This document shows, piece after piece, positions 11,816 to 22,966 of a stretch of DNA of 64,000 bases. The DNA is from Tragulus kanchil (lineage: Eukaryota > Chordata > Mammalia > Artiodactyla > Tragulidae): positions 200,752,939 through 200,816,938 of the forward strand of contig JAIOJX010000032.1 in assembly GCA_022376925.1 (NCBI GenBank), written 5' to 3'. The stretch's first letter is position 1, and each line of letters starts with the position of its first letter. Position numbers and translations under genes: made by a program. A model generated the notes under the pieces. It was not told the DNA's origin. It was given only the letters and a program-made list of their open reading frames with translations, and did no database searches.

Positions 11816-11949
11816 CCCAACAATAGATATATTGAACACTCATAATATCCTCAAGGAAGATGGAAAGTATCAATTCCCTCATCTTATCAATATTCTGAAG
11901 AACACGCACAGACCCTTCCTTACTAGGCCAGTGGCACAGAGCACACAGT

Positions 11950-12983
11950 GTACAATGTACAACATCATTCAAAACGGTTCATCATCTACTGAGAGACTCA
12001 TCACTCACTACATGCAGGGAGAAAAAAATACCATTTTAAAGAGCAACATAACTCTCTAAAGTTGTGCAGCTTTGAAGTTCAGTAAACCTTAGCTCAAACC
12101 CAGCCTCCCAAACTTACTAGTTTAGTCTTGTCAAAGCATTAAGTTACCAAAACTAGTTACTGATAAACTGATGACTATGTTCCTCTGCTGGACATTGTGT
12201 TTTTGACCGTACTGATTAGTTTGGTTTTTCAAAACAAGGAGTTAAGTAGGAGTTATAGATTTAATCCTTATGTGAGCCAGTAGCTTCACACAAGTTAAAA
12301 AGTGGTCCATATTCAGACATTGGCTATTTGTACAAGCAAAGAGATAAAATTTCTACCTTTTATCATAAAAATTTGATGAAGGTACAGAAGAGACAATTTC
12401 TACACTTTAAAGAAAGAGACCGACACTAAGTTCACAGAACCATACAGTAAATTCAGAATAATCAAGAGGTTAAATTAAATAATGTCTATAAGGCATTATG
12501 TGCAGTCCAGGGACTGCATAGATTAAAAGATTTCAGGACCCTTCACCTGCTCGCTGAAATCCAAGCCCTTTGAGGATTCTTAGACCTGTGTATTTTTTCA
12601 GTGCCTCTCCCACTGTTTATAATTCAGTGACATAAACTAAATACTTGCCAGTTAATAGATTGACAGTTAGGTAAAATTTCTATAAAAGATTCTCATAAAG
12701 CTCAAGTCGAAAAAACTGTCACCTCTTAAGTAGAGGAGGATGTTAGGTCCTAAAAACACACTAAAATTACTAACGGATATAGGAAGTAGTACAAACTTTC
12801 TTTAGAAATCATGGAAATTTTTGGACTTAATCTTTCTGTCTTTTATCTATTGCATTAGGAATAGAAGGCATGGAAGGAGACTCACTTCTCAGCTCCAAGG
12901 TCAGTTCATTATAAGAGACTACTACACTCCTGTTTCTGGGAAATTTTTCTCTTAAAGAAAAAAAATCTTTTCTACCATGACTA
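11950..12983. other. AT-rich DNA, nothing recognised
   Basis: I see no long open frame, no repeat family I can name and no conserved-looking motif over this 1.0 kb. Confidence 0.45.
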
Positions 12984-13332
12984 CATCATCTCCTTTTTTT
13001 TTTTAAAGATTTATTTATTTATTTTGGTGAGGGTGGGGAGGGGAGGGAGGGGAGCAGGCGGGCCATTTCTATTGGTCTTTCATTTCTCCATTTTCATCCG
13101 TCTTTGTTCTTTGGCTCCTGTGGGCCTCCCATCACGGTGGCCTCCGTTGTCGCAGAGCACCAGCTCTGAGCGCATGCGCTCCAGAGCTCCGGCTCGGTAA
13201 TTGGACACAAGAGTCCAGCTGCTCCGCGGCACGTGGGATCTTCCCAGGCCAGGGATTGAATCGGTGCCCCTTGCACAGCAAGGTGGTGTCCTTACCCACT
13301 GGACCACTAGGGAAGCCCCATCATCTCCTTTT
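12984..13332 (-). mobile_element. CHR-type GC-rich SINE, antisense, with perfect TSD
   Basis: A T-run and 'aaagatttatttattta' lead into the reverse complement of the GC-rich SINE, ending 'ggaccactagggaagcccc'. The 14-bp direct repeat 'catcatctcctttt' occurs at 12984-12997 and 13319-13332. The intact TSD and (TTTA)n tail indicate a comparatively recent insertion. The minus-strand frames at 13080-13307 and 13094-13276 come from it. Confidence 0.95.
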
Positions 13333-13387
13333 AATATTCCTCATAGAATACACAAAAATGTTTTGTAGTTATTTCTCTAAAAATACT

Positions 13388-13437
13388 CTGGATTGAGAGA
13401 AAAGGGAAAAAGACAAAATTCAATATAGCCAATTGTT
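13388..13437. repeat. 50-bp exact repeat, second copy at 14176-14225
   Basis: A 50-base string starting 'ctggattgagagaaaaggga' and ending 'gccaattgtt' recurs without a mismatch 788 bp downstream. It is AT-rich but not low complexity. In the second copy of duplication D the matching site lacks most of this string, so one occurrence may be a local patch. Confidence 0.9.
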
Positions 13438-13677
13438 CATTTTCTGTTCCTTATACCTTAAAATAAAAACTAATGACTGTACTATAGAGGAAAAGCTCTG
13501 GAAAATTTCCCCTAGTTGTAATTAATTCTAGTTTCCCTCTGAAACTATTTGCATCTTGAGGGAAGAGCCTCTATTCTGCTCTGCACTTTTCCAGAAGATT
13601 CATTCTATTGTTCCACAAACAGGGAAATTCAATGGCTAAAGGTAACATTGACCAAAGCAGTTAAATACTATGGTAGT

Positions 13678-13805
13678 GGACTTCCCTGGTGGTCCAGTGG
13701 TTAAGACTTTGCCTTCCAATACAGAAAGTGCAGGTTCAACCCCTGGGGTAGGGGTATGGGTGGGTCTAAGATCCCATATGTCCCTTGGCCAAAGGAAAAA
13801 AAAAA
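13678..13805 (+). mobile_element. CHR-1-like tRNA-Glu SINE
   Basis: Begins 'gacttccctggtggtccagt', keeps a B-box-like 'ggttcaacccctggggta', then 'ctaagatcccatatgtccct' and a short A-tail. It is more diverged and shorter than the GC-rich SINEs. The paired antisense frames here are SINE translations. Confidence 0.85.
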
Positions 13806-14339
13806 ATAGAAGCAATATTATGACAAATTCAATAAAGACTCTAAAATGGTCCACCTCAAAAATAAAAACTTAAAATTAAAAATCATGACAGTGCTGTGAA
13901 CTTTCCAAGGATCTAGTCAAATAAGGGAATGGCTACAGTAATAGCAAATATAAATTATTATCAAAAATAGGCAATGCATGGGTAGTTATTAAGGCCCAGT
14001 TTAGCACAGGTTCATAAAACAGCAGTAAAAGTTGAATGCAGTAGGGTAGGATAGAGTAGTTAGAGGCTGGTATCAAAATAAGTGAAAACAGAAGAGAGGT
14101 TTAAAGCCATTAGGAGCAGTAAAACAGAGAGATGGAAAATACTCATCCACTGAGCCAGAGACTTTGAGGAGAGTCCTGGATTGAGAGAAAAGGGAAAAAG
14201 ACAAAATTCAATATAGCCAATTGTTATACAGCTTCCTGGGAGCCTCATCCTGAGTCCCTAGAGAGTCAGCCTATAATGGGCCATCAAATGGTCCGTATAA
14301 TGCACATTTATCAAACACTTTGGTGTTGTGAAAACAAAT
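13806..14339. other. Unrecognised DNA upstream of the ancient L1
   Basis: Holds the second copy of the 50-bp repeat (14176-14225) and the start of duplication D. No gene or named repeat is seen. Confidence 0.4.
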
Positions 14340-14757
14340 GCACAGGCTTCCAGACTTCTACTTTAGAGAAGATGGAATAGACATCTCCATTCCTATTCCT
14401 TCTGTTAAGTACAACTAAAACCCAATACATGATATATAAAATAAGCAAAAGTAGACTCTGAATCGCAGAGAAAAGGTAGACTAAGTAGGGAGTTGAGGAT
14501 CTAAAGAATGACCTGTCTGTGAGTTCTCTGGGTTTTCTTTTTGTCTCTTATAATCTCAGACTAGATGCTAGGGAAACTGGACATAGAAATGCCATGGGGT
14601 ACAAGTGAAAAAAACCCATCAAGTCAAAGAACCAGGAAAGGTCTAGGAAGGCAGAACATTTTAACAAAGAAACTGCTGTCCTCTAACTAAACACCGTAAG
14701 AAAAAAAGAGTGGTTTCACTGCTACCCCGATCAGCACAGAACATCATGGTGTCAAAT

Positions 14758-14901
14758 AAGAGTGGCATGTGGAATGTTTTCGGGGGCCGCTGGATTTGCT
14801 CTGCCTTGGCCCACACTCTGTCTGTGGAGTGCTTTCTCTGAATCTGAATAAATCCATTTCTTACCTATCAAAAAAAAAAAAAAAAAAGAGTGGCATGTGG
14901 A
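14758..14901 (+). mobile_element. Short poly(A) retrocopy with TSD (copy at 15840-15983)
   Basis: About 112 bp is inserted between two copies of 'agagtggcatgtgga' (within 14758-14773 and 14886-14901). It has an AATAAA signal at 14847-14852, 17 bases before a 17-18-base A-tail. It is therefore a retroposed 3' end of a polyadenylated RNA, mobilised by L1. The body includes 'cccacactctgtctgtggag'. Its source is not identified; it has the flavour of an endogenous-retrovirus LTR end, but that is a guess. The second copy exists only because of duplication D. Confidence 0.85.
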
Positions 14902-14933
14902 GCCTGAATTCTTTTTACAATAATAAGCAATCT

Positions 14934-15262
14934 TGGGGCTTCCCCTGGTGGTCCCGTGGGTAAGGACACTGCCTTGCAGTGCAAGGGGCGCCGGTTTGAG
15001 CCCTGGCCTGGGAAGATCCCATGTGCTGCGGAGCGGCTGGACCCATGTGTCCAATTACCGAGCTGGAGCTCTGGAGCGCATGTGCCCAGAGCCGGCGCTC
15101 TGCGATGACAGAGGCCACCGCAATGGGAGGCCCACAGGAGCCAAAGAACGAAGACGGATGAAAATAGAGAAATGAAAGACCAATAGAAGCGGCCCGCCTG
15201 CTCCCCTCCCTCCCCAACCCGACCCCCGCCCAAAATAAATAAGTAAATAAATCTTAAAAACA
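14934..15262 (+). mobile_element. CHR-type GC-rich SINE (duplicated at 16016-16342)
   Basis: Full-length: head 'ggggcttcccctggtggtcc', core 'gagctctggagcgcatgtgc', then 'ccaaagaacgaagacggatg' and an AAAT-type tail. It is inserted in the ancient L1. In the second copy the tail is followed by 'taatagcaag', a near match to 'taataagcaa' before the head, which suggests a TSD. Frames of 80-148 codons on both strands derive from it. Confidence 0.92.
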
Positions 15263-17000
15263 AAGACCAGAGACTTTGAGGAGAGTTTTAAAATATAGCC
15301 AATTGTTATACAGCTTCCTGGGAGCCTCATCCTGAGTCCCTAGAGAGTCAGCCTATAATGGGCCATCAAATGGTCCGTATAATGCACATTTATCAAACAC
15401 TTTGGTGTTGTGAAAACAAATGCACAGGCTTCCAGACTTCTACTTTAGAGAAGATGGAATAGACATCTCCATTCCTATTCCTTCTGTTAAGTACAACTAA
15501 AACCCAATACATGATATATAAAATAAGCAAAAGTAGACTCTGAATCGCAGAGAAAAGGTAGACTAAGTAGGGAGTTGAGGATCTAAAGAATGACCTGTCT
15601 GTGAGTTCTCTGGGTTTTCTTTTTGTCTCTTATAATCTCAGACTAGATGCTAGGGAAACTGGACATAGAAATGCCATGGGGTACAAGTGAAAAAAACCCA
15701 TCAAGTCAAAGAACCAGGAAAGGTCTAGGAAGGCAGAACATTTTAACAAAGAAACTGCTGTCCTCTAACTAAACACCGTAAGAAAAAAAGAGTGGTTTCA
15801 CTGCTACCCCGATCAGCACAGAACATCATGGTGTCAAATAAGAGTGGCATGTGGAATGTTTTCGGGGGCCGCTGGATTTGCTCTGCCTTGGCCCACACTC
15901 TGTCTGTGGAGTGCTTTCTCTGAATCTGAATAAATCCATTTCTTACCTATCAAAAAAAAAAAAAAAAAAGAGTGGCATGTGGAGCCTGAATTCTTTTTAC
16001 AATAATAAGCAATCTTGGGGCTTCCCCTGGTGGTCCCGTGGGTAAGGACACTGCCTTGCAGTGCAAGGGGCGCCGGTTTGAGCCCTGGCCTGGGAAGATC
16101 CCATGTGCTGCGGAGCGGCTGGACCCATGTGTCCAATTACCGAGCTGGAGCTCTGGAGCGCATGTGCCCAGAGCCGGCGCTCTGCGATGACAGAGGCCAC
16201 CGCAATGGGAGGCCCACAGGAGCCAAAGAACGAAGACGGATGAAAATAGAGAAATGAAAGACCAATAGAAGCGGCCCGCCTGCTCCCCTCCCTCCCCAAC
16301 CCGACCCCCGCCCAAAATAAATAAGTAAATAAATCTTAAAAAAAAAAAAAAAATTAAGTGAATAAAAAAAAAAAAAAGAGTAATAGCAAGAACCAAGCCA
16401 ATGGCAAACTAAACGAAAGGAGACATCAGCAGATGCCAACAGTGAAATGACAGAAAAGTTAGAATTATCTGCCAAAGTTTTAAAGAGGCAATCATAAAAG
16501 TGCTTCAGTGAGCAATTATGAACACGTTGGAAACAAATGAAAAATTGAAGTCTCAACAGAAAATTAAAGAATCAGGAAATAAAAAGACAGTATAAATAAG
16601 AACAAAATGGACATTTTAGGACTAAAAAGCACAGTAACCAAATGAAAAGCTCAGTGGATGGCACAACAGCAGAATGAAGGACACACAGAGGGGAAAACAA
16701 AATCAGTGGAGTGGATGACAGAACAATATTACCTAATCAGAGCAAAAGAGAGAAAAGAGATAGGAAAGATGAGCTGAGCCACAGGTACCTGTGGACTATA
16801 ACAAAAACTAACATTTAAAGTCCCAGAAGAAGAAGGGAAAGGAAGCATGGTTGGAAAGGAAGTCATAGAAAAATAAAACTCCCCACTTCCCTCACAAAAA
16901 AACCGTTCCCAAACATGGCAAAAGATGTTAACCTATAGATTCAAGAAAATGAATGAATTGCAAGTAGATTAAGTTAAAAAAAATTCACACCATGACACAT

Positions 17001-17370
17001 ACGATAGACTGAATTGTGCTCCTTGGACTCCTATGTAGAAGCCGTAATCAGCACTGTGACTGTGTCTGGAGATAAGGCTTTTAGGAGGCAGTTACGGTTA
17101 AATGAATTCACATGGGAGGGGTTCTAGTCCAAAAGGGTTGGTGCCCTATAAGTAGAGGAAGAAAGAGACTTCTGCCTCTGCCCTGCATGGACATAGCAAG
17201 AAGGCAGCAGCCACCTGAAGGTCAGGAGGAGAGCTCTGACTAGAACCCAAATATGTTTGCATCCTGATCTCAGACTCCCAGCCTCCAGAACTGTGAGAAA
17301 ATACATCTCTATCGCTTAAGCCACCCAGGCTGTGGTATTTTGTCATGGTAGTCCAAGCTAATTAAGACAA
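17001..17370 (+). mobile_element. MLT1-type LTR (ERVL-MaLR) inside the ancient L1
   Basis: It shows the MLT1 order: 'gactgaattgtgctcc', 'ggagataaggcttttaggag', 'gttggtgccctataag', 'ggacatagcaagaaggcagc', 'ctccagaactgtgagaaaat', and 'taagccacccaggctgtggt' near the end. L1 ORF1 sequence ending 'catgacacat' resumes after it as 'catcacagtcaaacttccga'. The LTR is therefore a clean insertion into the L1 and younger than it. It is a solo LTR with no internal region. Confidence 0.85.
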
Positions 17371-18810
17371 CATCACAGTCAAACTTCCGAAATGAAAGAC
17401 AAAGAAAAAAATCTTGAAAACAGCCAGAGAAAAATGACACCTTACCAATAATGGAAATGTAACTTAAATGACTGGGCTTTCTCATTAGAAACCACAGAAG
17501 TCAGAAGGAAGTGGCACAGTATTTTTCAAGTACTAAAAGGAAACAACTGTATACCTTCATCTAGTGAAAATAGCTTTCATGAACTAGAGGAAATCAAGAT
17601 ATTTTCAAATGAAAGAAAATTGAAAGAATTTGTTGCCAGCTAACCTACCTTATAGTAATGGCTAATGAAAGTTCTCTAAATAAAGGAAACAATGAAAGAA
17701 AGAATCTTAAAACATCAGAGAAAGGAACAATACGGTATGCAAAAATACGAGTAACAAAGCAAACTTTTCATCTCCTCTTGATTCTTCTAAATTATGTCTG
17801 ACAATTGAAATATAAACTACTACACTGTATGATTTGGTTCTAAACACATGTAGAGAAAATATTTACTGTTATACCATGAAAGGGTATAAAGAGAGGTTTA
17901 TATGAGGTTTCTACATTTTACACACACTTAAAATAATGCTACCAGTAAACTTTGGTTTTATATACGTGTGTGTGAAATATGTAGAACAAGCACTAAAAAA
18001 AGGTATGTACAAAGAAATACACCCCAAATACTACAGATAAATTGAAATACTTAATCTTAAAAAAAATTTCACATAACCAACAGGAATGCAGAATAAGAAA
18101 AGAGGAACAAACAAATGAGAAAACAAACAAAAATGGCAAAATTATGACCTATCATATAAGTAAAGGCATTAAATGTGAAAAGTCTAAATATCTTAACTAA
18201 CAGACAGAGAATTCAAGATGGATTGAAAACATGATCCAGCTAAATGCTGTCTACAAGAAACTCACTTCCAGTATAAATATAGGATGAAAGTAAAATGATG
18301 TAAAACATATATCATGCAAACATTAATAAAAATAGGAATGACTTTATTAATATTAAGTAAATGAAACTTCAAGGCCAAAATATCACATACGGAAAAGATA
18401 GATTATATAATGAAATGAAATATAATGAAAACAGGATCAATCCACCAAAAGTAGATGAGCTGATGTGTGACTCTACCAAACAACTGAGTTGCAAAATATG
18501 TGAAGCAAAAATTGTTAAACTTTTAAAAATAAGTAGATGGATTCAGTTATATTTGGAAACTACATACTCCTCTCTCTTCAACTGATAAAACAAGTAAAAT
18601 CAAAAATCACAGAACCCAGAAGAACTGAACAACACCATCAACTAACAGTGTCTAACTGACATTTATAAGATACTCCACAAAACAGCACAATACACATTAT
18701 TTTCAAGTATCCATGGAAAACCCACATCAAAAAGAGTACACAGCCTGGGTCATAAAACAAACTTTGACAAAATTGAAAGACCTGAAATCCTATAGAATGC
18801 ATGTGCCAAC

Positions 18811-18861
18811 CAAAATAGAAACAAACCAGAGAGAGGCAAAATAGAAACAAACCAGAGAGAA
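18811..18861. repeat. 26-bp tandem duplication inside L1
   Basis: The unit 'caaaatagaaacaaaccaga' plus six bases occurs at 18811-18836 and again from 18837. This is a small slippage-type duplication in the ancient L1. Confidence 0.85.
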
Positions 18862-19430
18862 TTAACAAAAAAGTAAGTAACATGAAATTCTCCAAACAGC
18901 TGTAAACTAAACAGGACACTTCTAAATAATACACAAGTTATAGAAAGAATCTGAGGAAAATAAAATAACTTGTTAAACTGAAGGAAAATAAAAGTACAAC
19001 ATATCAAAATTTGTGAGACAGACTTAAAGCGACACTGAGAAGGAAATTTATAGCTCTAACTGCGTATAGAGAAGTGAAGAGAAGTCTCAGATCAATCATG
19101 TAAGTTCACATCTCAAGAATCTAGTAAAAGAGCAGAATAAATTGCAAGCAAGGAAAAGAAAAGGTAACAACGAATACAAATAAAAAATAAAAAAAACACT
19201 GTAGAAATCAATGAGATAGAAATGGTTCCCTGAACAGATCAATAAAATTGGAACGGTGTCTTGCCAAGGCTGACAGAGAAAAAAGACAGAAGACACAAAC
19301 TATCAACATTACAAATGAAACATGAGATTTCACTGTAAATCCTCAGACACCAAAAGAATAATAAAGGAATACTACAAATAATTATACATACATAGATCTA
19401 ACAATTTAAACGAAGTGGACCCATTCCTCA

Positions 19431-21630
19431 AAAAACACCATCTACCACAGAGCACCCAGGATGGAACACATCATTTAAATAGTCACGGAACTCTCAGTGA
19501 AATTGAATCAATAATTAAAATACTCCGCAAAATGAAATCTCCACACTCAGATGGCTGCACTAGAAAATCCTACCAAAAAATCAAATAATTAACACAAATT
19601 CTCCATAAAACCTTTGTGAAACCGAGAACTTTCCAATTCATCTTATGAAGCTAACGTTACTCTGATACCAAAATGAGGCAAGGGGCAGTACAAAAACGAA
19701 AACTGCAGATCCATATCTTTCATGAAAACAGACACAAAAATCCTTAGCAAAATATTAACAAAGAGAATTTAACAACATATGCAAAGAACTATAAGTCATG
19801 ACCACCCAGGGTTTATTCCAAGGATATAGGCTTGGTTCAATATTCAAATAATGTGTCAGTGTAATCCACCCTGTTCCCAGGCTAAGAAAAATCACATCGT
19901 CATATCAATTGATGAAGAAAAGCATCTGAAAAAAAATGTAATACCTATTCAGGACTTTTAAAAAACACTCAGAAAAAATTCAATAGAGGAGAATTTCCTT
20001 ACCTTGATAGAGAACCTCTTATAAAAAAAAAAAAAAAAAACCCTACAGCTTTACTAAAAATTAAAATAAAATAAAATCTACAGCTAACAACAGTGAATGA
20101 CTGAATGTTTCTTCTTGAAGATCAGAAACAAGGCAAGAATTTGTCATCCTTCTTACTCCACATGATGTTGAAAACTATTGCCAGTGAAATAAGACAACTA
20201 CCATTGACATTTTTCACAGAACTAGACCAAAGAATAACACAGTTCATATGGAAACACAAAAGACCTCGAAGAGCCAAAGCAATCCTGAGAAAGAAAAACG
20301 GAGCTGGAGGAATCAGCCTCCCTAACTTCAGACTCTACTACAAAGCAACAGTCATCAAGACAGTATGGTACTGACACAAAAACAGAACTATAGACCAATG
20401 GAACAAGATTGAGAACCCAGAGATAAACCCACGCACCTATGGGTACCTTATTTTTGACAAAGGAGGCGAAACTATAAAATGGGACAAAGACAGCCTCTTC
20501 AACAAGTGGTGCTGGGAAAAGTACCACATTCCTTCAGGCCAAAAACACCATCTACCACAGAGCACCCAGGATGGAACACATCATTTAAATAGTCACGGAA
20601 CTCTCAGTGAAATTGAATCAATAATTAAAATACTCCGCAAAATGAAATCTCCACACTCAGATGGCTGCACTAGAAAATCCTACCAAAAAATCAAATAATT
20701 AACACAAATTCTCCATAAAACCTTTGTGAAACCGAGAACTTTCCAATTCATCTTATGAAGCTAACGTTACTCTGATACCAAAATGAGGCAAGGGCAGTAC
20801 AAAAACGAAAACTGCAGATCCATATCTTTCATGAAAACAGACACAAAAATCCTTAGCAAAATATTAACAAAGAGAATTTAACAACATATGCAAAGAACTA
20901 TAAGTCATGACCACCCAGGGTTTATTCCAAGGATATAGGCTTGGTTCAATATTCAAATAATGTGTCAGTGTAATCCACCCTGTTCCCAGGCTAAGAAAAA
21001 TCACATCGTCATATCAATTGATGAAGAAAAGCATCTGAAAAAAAATGTAATACCTATTCAGGACTTTTAAAAAACACTCAGAAAAAATTCAATAGAGGAA
21101 AATTTCCTTACCTTGATAGAGAACCTCTTATAAAAAAAAAAAAAAAAAAACCCTACAGCTTTACTAAAAATTAAAATAAAATAAAATCTACAGCTAACAA
21201 CAGTGAATGACTGAATGTTTCTTCTTGAAGATCAGAAACAAGGCAAGAATTTGTCATCCTTCTTACTCCACATGATGTTGAAAACTATTGCCAGTGAAAT
21301 AAGACAACTACCATTGACATTTTTCACAGAACTAGACCAAAGAATAACACAGTTCATATGGAAACACAAAAGACCTCGAAGAGCCAAAGCAATCCTGAGA
21401 AAGAAAAACGGAGCTGGAGGAATCAGCCTCCCTAACTTCAGACTCTACTACAAAGCAACAGTCATCAAGACAGTATGGTACTGACACAAAAACAGAACTA
21501 TAGACCAATGGAACAAGATTGAGAACCCAGAGATAAACCCACGCACCTATGGGTACCTTATTTTTGACAAAGGAGGCGAAACTATAAAATGGGACAAAGA
21601 CAGCCTCTTCAACAAGTGGTGCTGGGAAAA
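19431..21630. repeat. Tandem duplication E (offset 1110, 20-bp spacer)
   Basis: Copy 1 is 19431-20520, a 20-bp unrelated spacer fills 20521-20540, and copy 2 is 20541-21630. The copies are nearly identical ('aggggcagt' versus 'agggcagt', 'gaggagaat' versus 'gaggaaaat'). The unit spans the boundary between the ancient L1 and the 5' part of the younger L1. Younger-L1 ORF2 is cut at 20520 and resumes intact only after copy 2, so the L1 reads continuously if copy 1 is removed. Confidence 0.97.
20198..20520 (+). mobile_element. Extra 5' piece of the younger L1 (copy 1 of duplication E)
   Basis: Identical to 21308-21630. The ORF2 frame stops at a TGA just after the '[15 protein letters not shown]' segment, and the piece ends abruptly at 'gctgggaaaa' where the spacer begins. 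The TSD-like 'gaaataagacaa' at 20186-20197 precedes it. Confidence 0.9.
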
Positions 21631-22966
21631 TTGGACAGCTACATGCAAAAAAATGAAGTTGGAACATTCCCTGACACCACGCACTAAGATCAACTCAATA
21701 TGGATTAAAGACCTAAATGTAAGGCCAGAAACCATCAAACTCTTAGAGGAGAATATAGGCAAAACCCTCAAGGGCATCAATCAAAGCAAGATCTTCTCTG
21801 ACCCACCTACTAGAATCACAGAACTGAAAAGAAAAATGAACATGTGGGACCTAATGAAATTTAAAAGCTTTTGTACAGCAAAACAAATTACAAAAAAGCT
21901 GAACAGACACCCCACAGAGTGGGAGAAAATCACAGCAAATGAAACAACAGCCAAAGAATTAATCTCCAAAATCTACAAGCAACTCAGACAACTCAGCACA
22001 GGAAAAACGAACAACCCAATCAAAAAATGGGAAAAAGATCTAAAGAGACGCCTCTCCAAAGAGGACAGACAGATGGCCCCAAAGCACATGAAACGATGCT
22101 CAACCTCACTTATTATTAGAGAAATGCAAATCAAAACTACAATGAGATATCACCTCACACCCGTCAGAATGGCCATCTTCAAAAAATCTGCAGACAATAA
22201 ATGCTGGAGAGGGTGCGGAGAAAAGGGAACCCTCTTGCATTGCTGGGGGGAATGTCAATTGATACAGCCTCTATGGAAGACAGTATGGAGATTCCTTAAA
22301 AAACTAAAAATAGAAGCACGCTATGACCCAGCAATCCCACTATTAGGCTTATAACCCTGATGAAATCAAAACTGAAAGAAGCACCTGTACCCCAATGTTC
22401 ATTGCAGCTCTCTATACAATAGCCAGAACATGGAAGCAACCTAGATGTCCATCGACGAATGAATGGATCCAGAAGCTCTGGTACATATATACAATAGGAT
22501 ACTACTCAGCTGTTAAAAGAAATGCAGAAGACTCAGTCCTAATGAGGTGGCTGGCTCTAGAACCTATCATAAAAAGTGAAGTAAGTCAAAAAGAGAAAGA
22601 CAAATACAGTATACTAACACACATATATGGAATCTAGTAGGACAGTCTTGATAACACACGCAGTGAACTCATGGAAAAACAGACAGAGCATAGACATAGG
22701 GACATTGTGGGGAAGAAATAGGGATGGGGAGGCATGGAGGGAGTAACATGGAAACCTATACTGTCATGTGTGGAAAAGATAGCTATTGTCATTGTGCTAA
22801 GGGAATAGGAGTGCTCACAATGACATGGGGCGATGGTCCGGAGGGGTGGGATGGGGGGAACTGAGTGGGGACCATGGACATGCATATGACTGATCTGGGA
22901 ACATACATGTCTGTGAACAACAAAACTCTGTAAAACCTTTAAAAAAAGAATAAAAAAAAAAAAAAA
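21308..22966 (+). mobile_element. Younger 5'-truncated L1 with 3' UTR and TSD
   Basis: About 1.66 kb: the ORF2 C-terminal third, a 3' UTR with 'gggatggggaggcatggagg', and an A-rich tail. It is flanked by 'gaaataagacaa' (21296-21307) and 'gaaagaagacaa' (22967-22978), a 12-bp TSD with one mismatch. The ancient L1 resumes straight after. ORF2 is recognisable over long stretches, so it is much younger than its host. The 3' part is repeated at 23457-24049 by duplication F. Confidence 0.92.
21314..22637 (+). pseudogene. L1 ORF2 C-terminal remnant (reverse-transcriptase protein, broken)
   Basis: It encodes the end of the L1 ORF2 protein, the endonuclease and reverse transcriptase of LINE-1; both catalytic domains are missing through 5' truncation. 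Recognisable segments in order are '[18 protein letters not shown]', '[20 protein letters not shown]', '[19 protein letters not shown]', '[12 protein letters not shown]', the C-terminal Cys/His-rich '[18 protein letters not shown]', and 'WYIYTIGYYSAVKRN'. There is a TGA near 21482, an open frame of 233 codons at 21653-22354, then a frame change before the last piece at 22395-22637. It is nonfunctional. Confidence 0.9.

Larger units (their letters stand above)
14155..16342. repeat. Tandem duplication D (offset 1082)
   Basis: Copy 1 runs 14155-15260, a 6-bp spacer follows, and copy 2 runs 15267-16342. From 'ttgttatacag' onward the copies look identical except for A-run length. At its start copy 2 goes from 'gaggagagt' to 'atatagccaatt' through 'tttaaa', skipping the 50-bp repeat. 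Each copy carries L1 5' sequence, a poly(A) retrocopy and a CHR SINE, so the same insertions and TSDs are seen twice. Confidence 0.97.

Noticed and set aside
15834..16556. Frames of 100-148 codons rich in Arg, Gly and Trp on both strands at CHR SINEs here and elsewhere
   Set aside because: They are translations of the GC-rich SINE in sense or antisense; the same peptide phrases recur at every copy in the window.
17001..17370. Endogenous retrovirus with coding capacity at the MLT1 LTRs
   Set aside because: Both MLT1 elements (also 44988-45362) are old solo LTRs with no internal region.
20198..22966. An intact, mobile L1
   Set aside because: 5'-truncated, lacking the endonuclease and reverse-transcriptase core, with an in-frame stop and a frame change.
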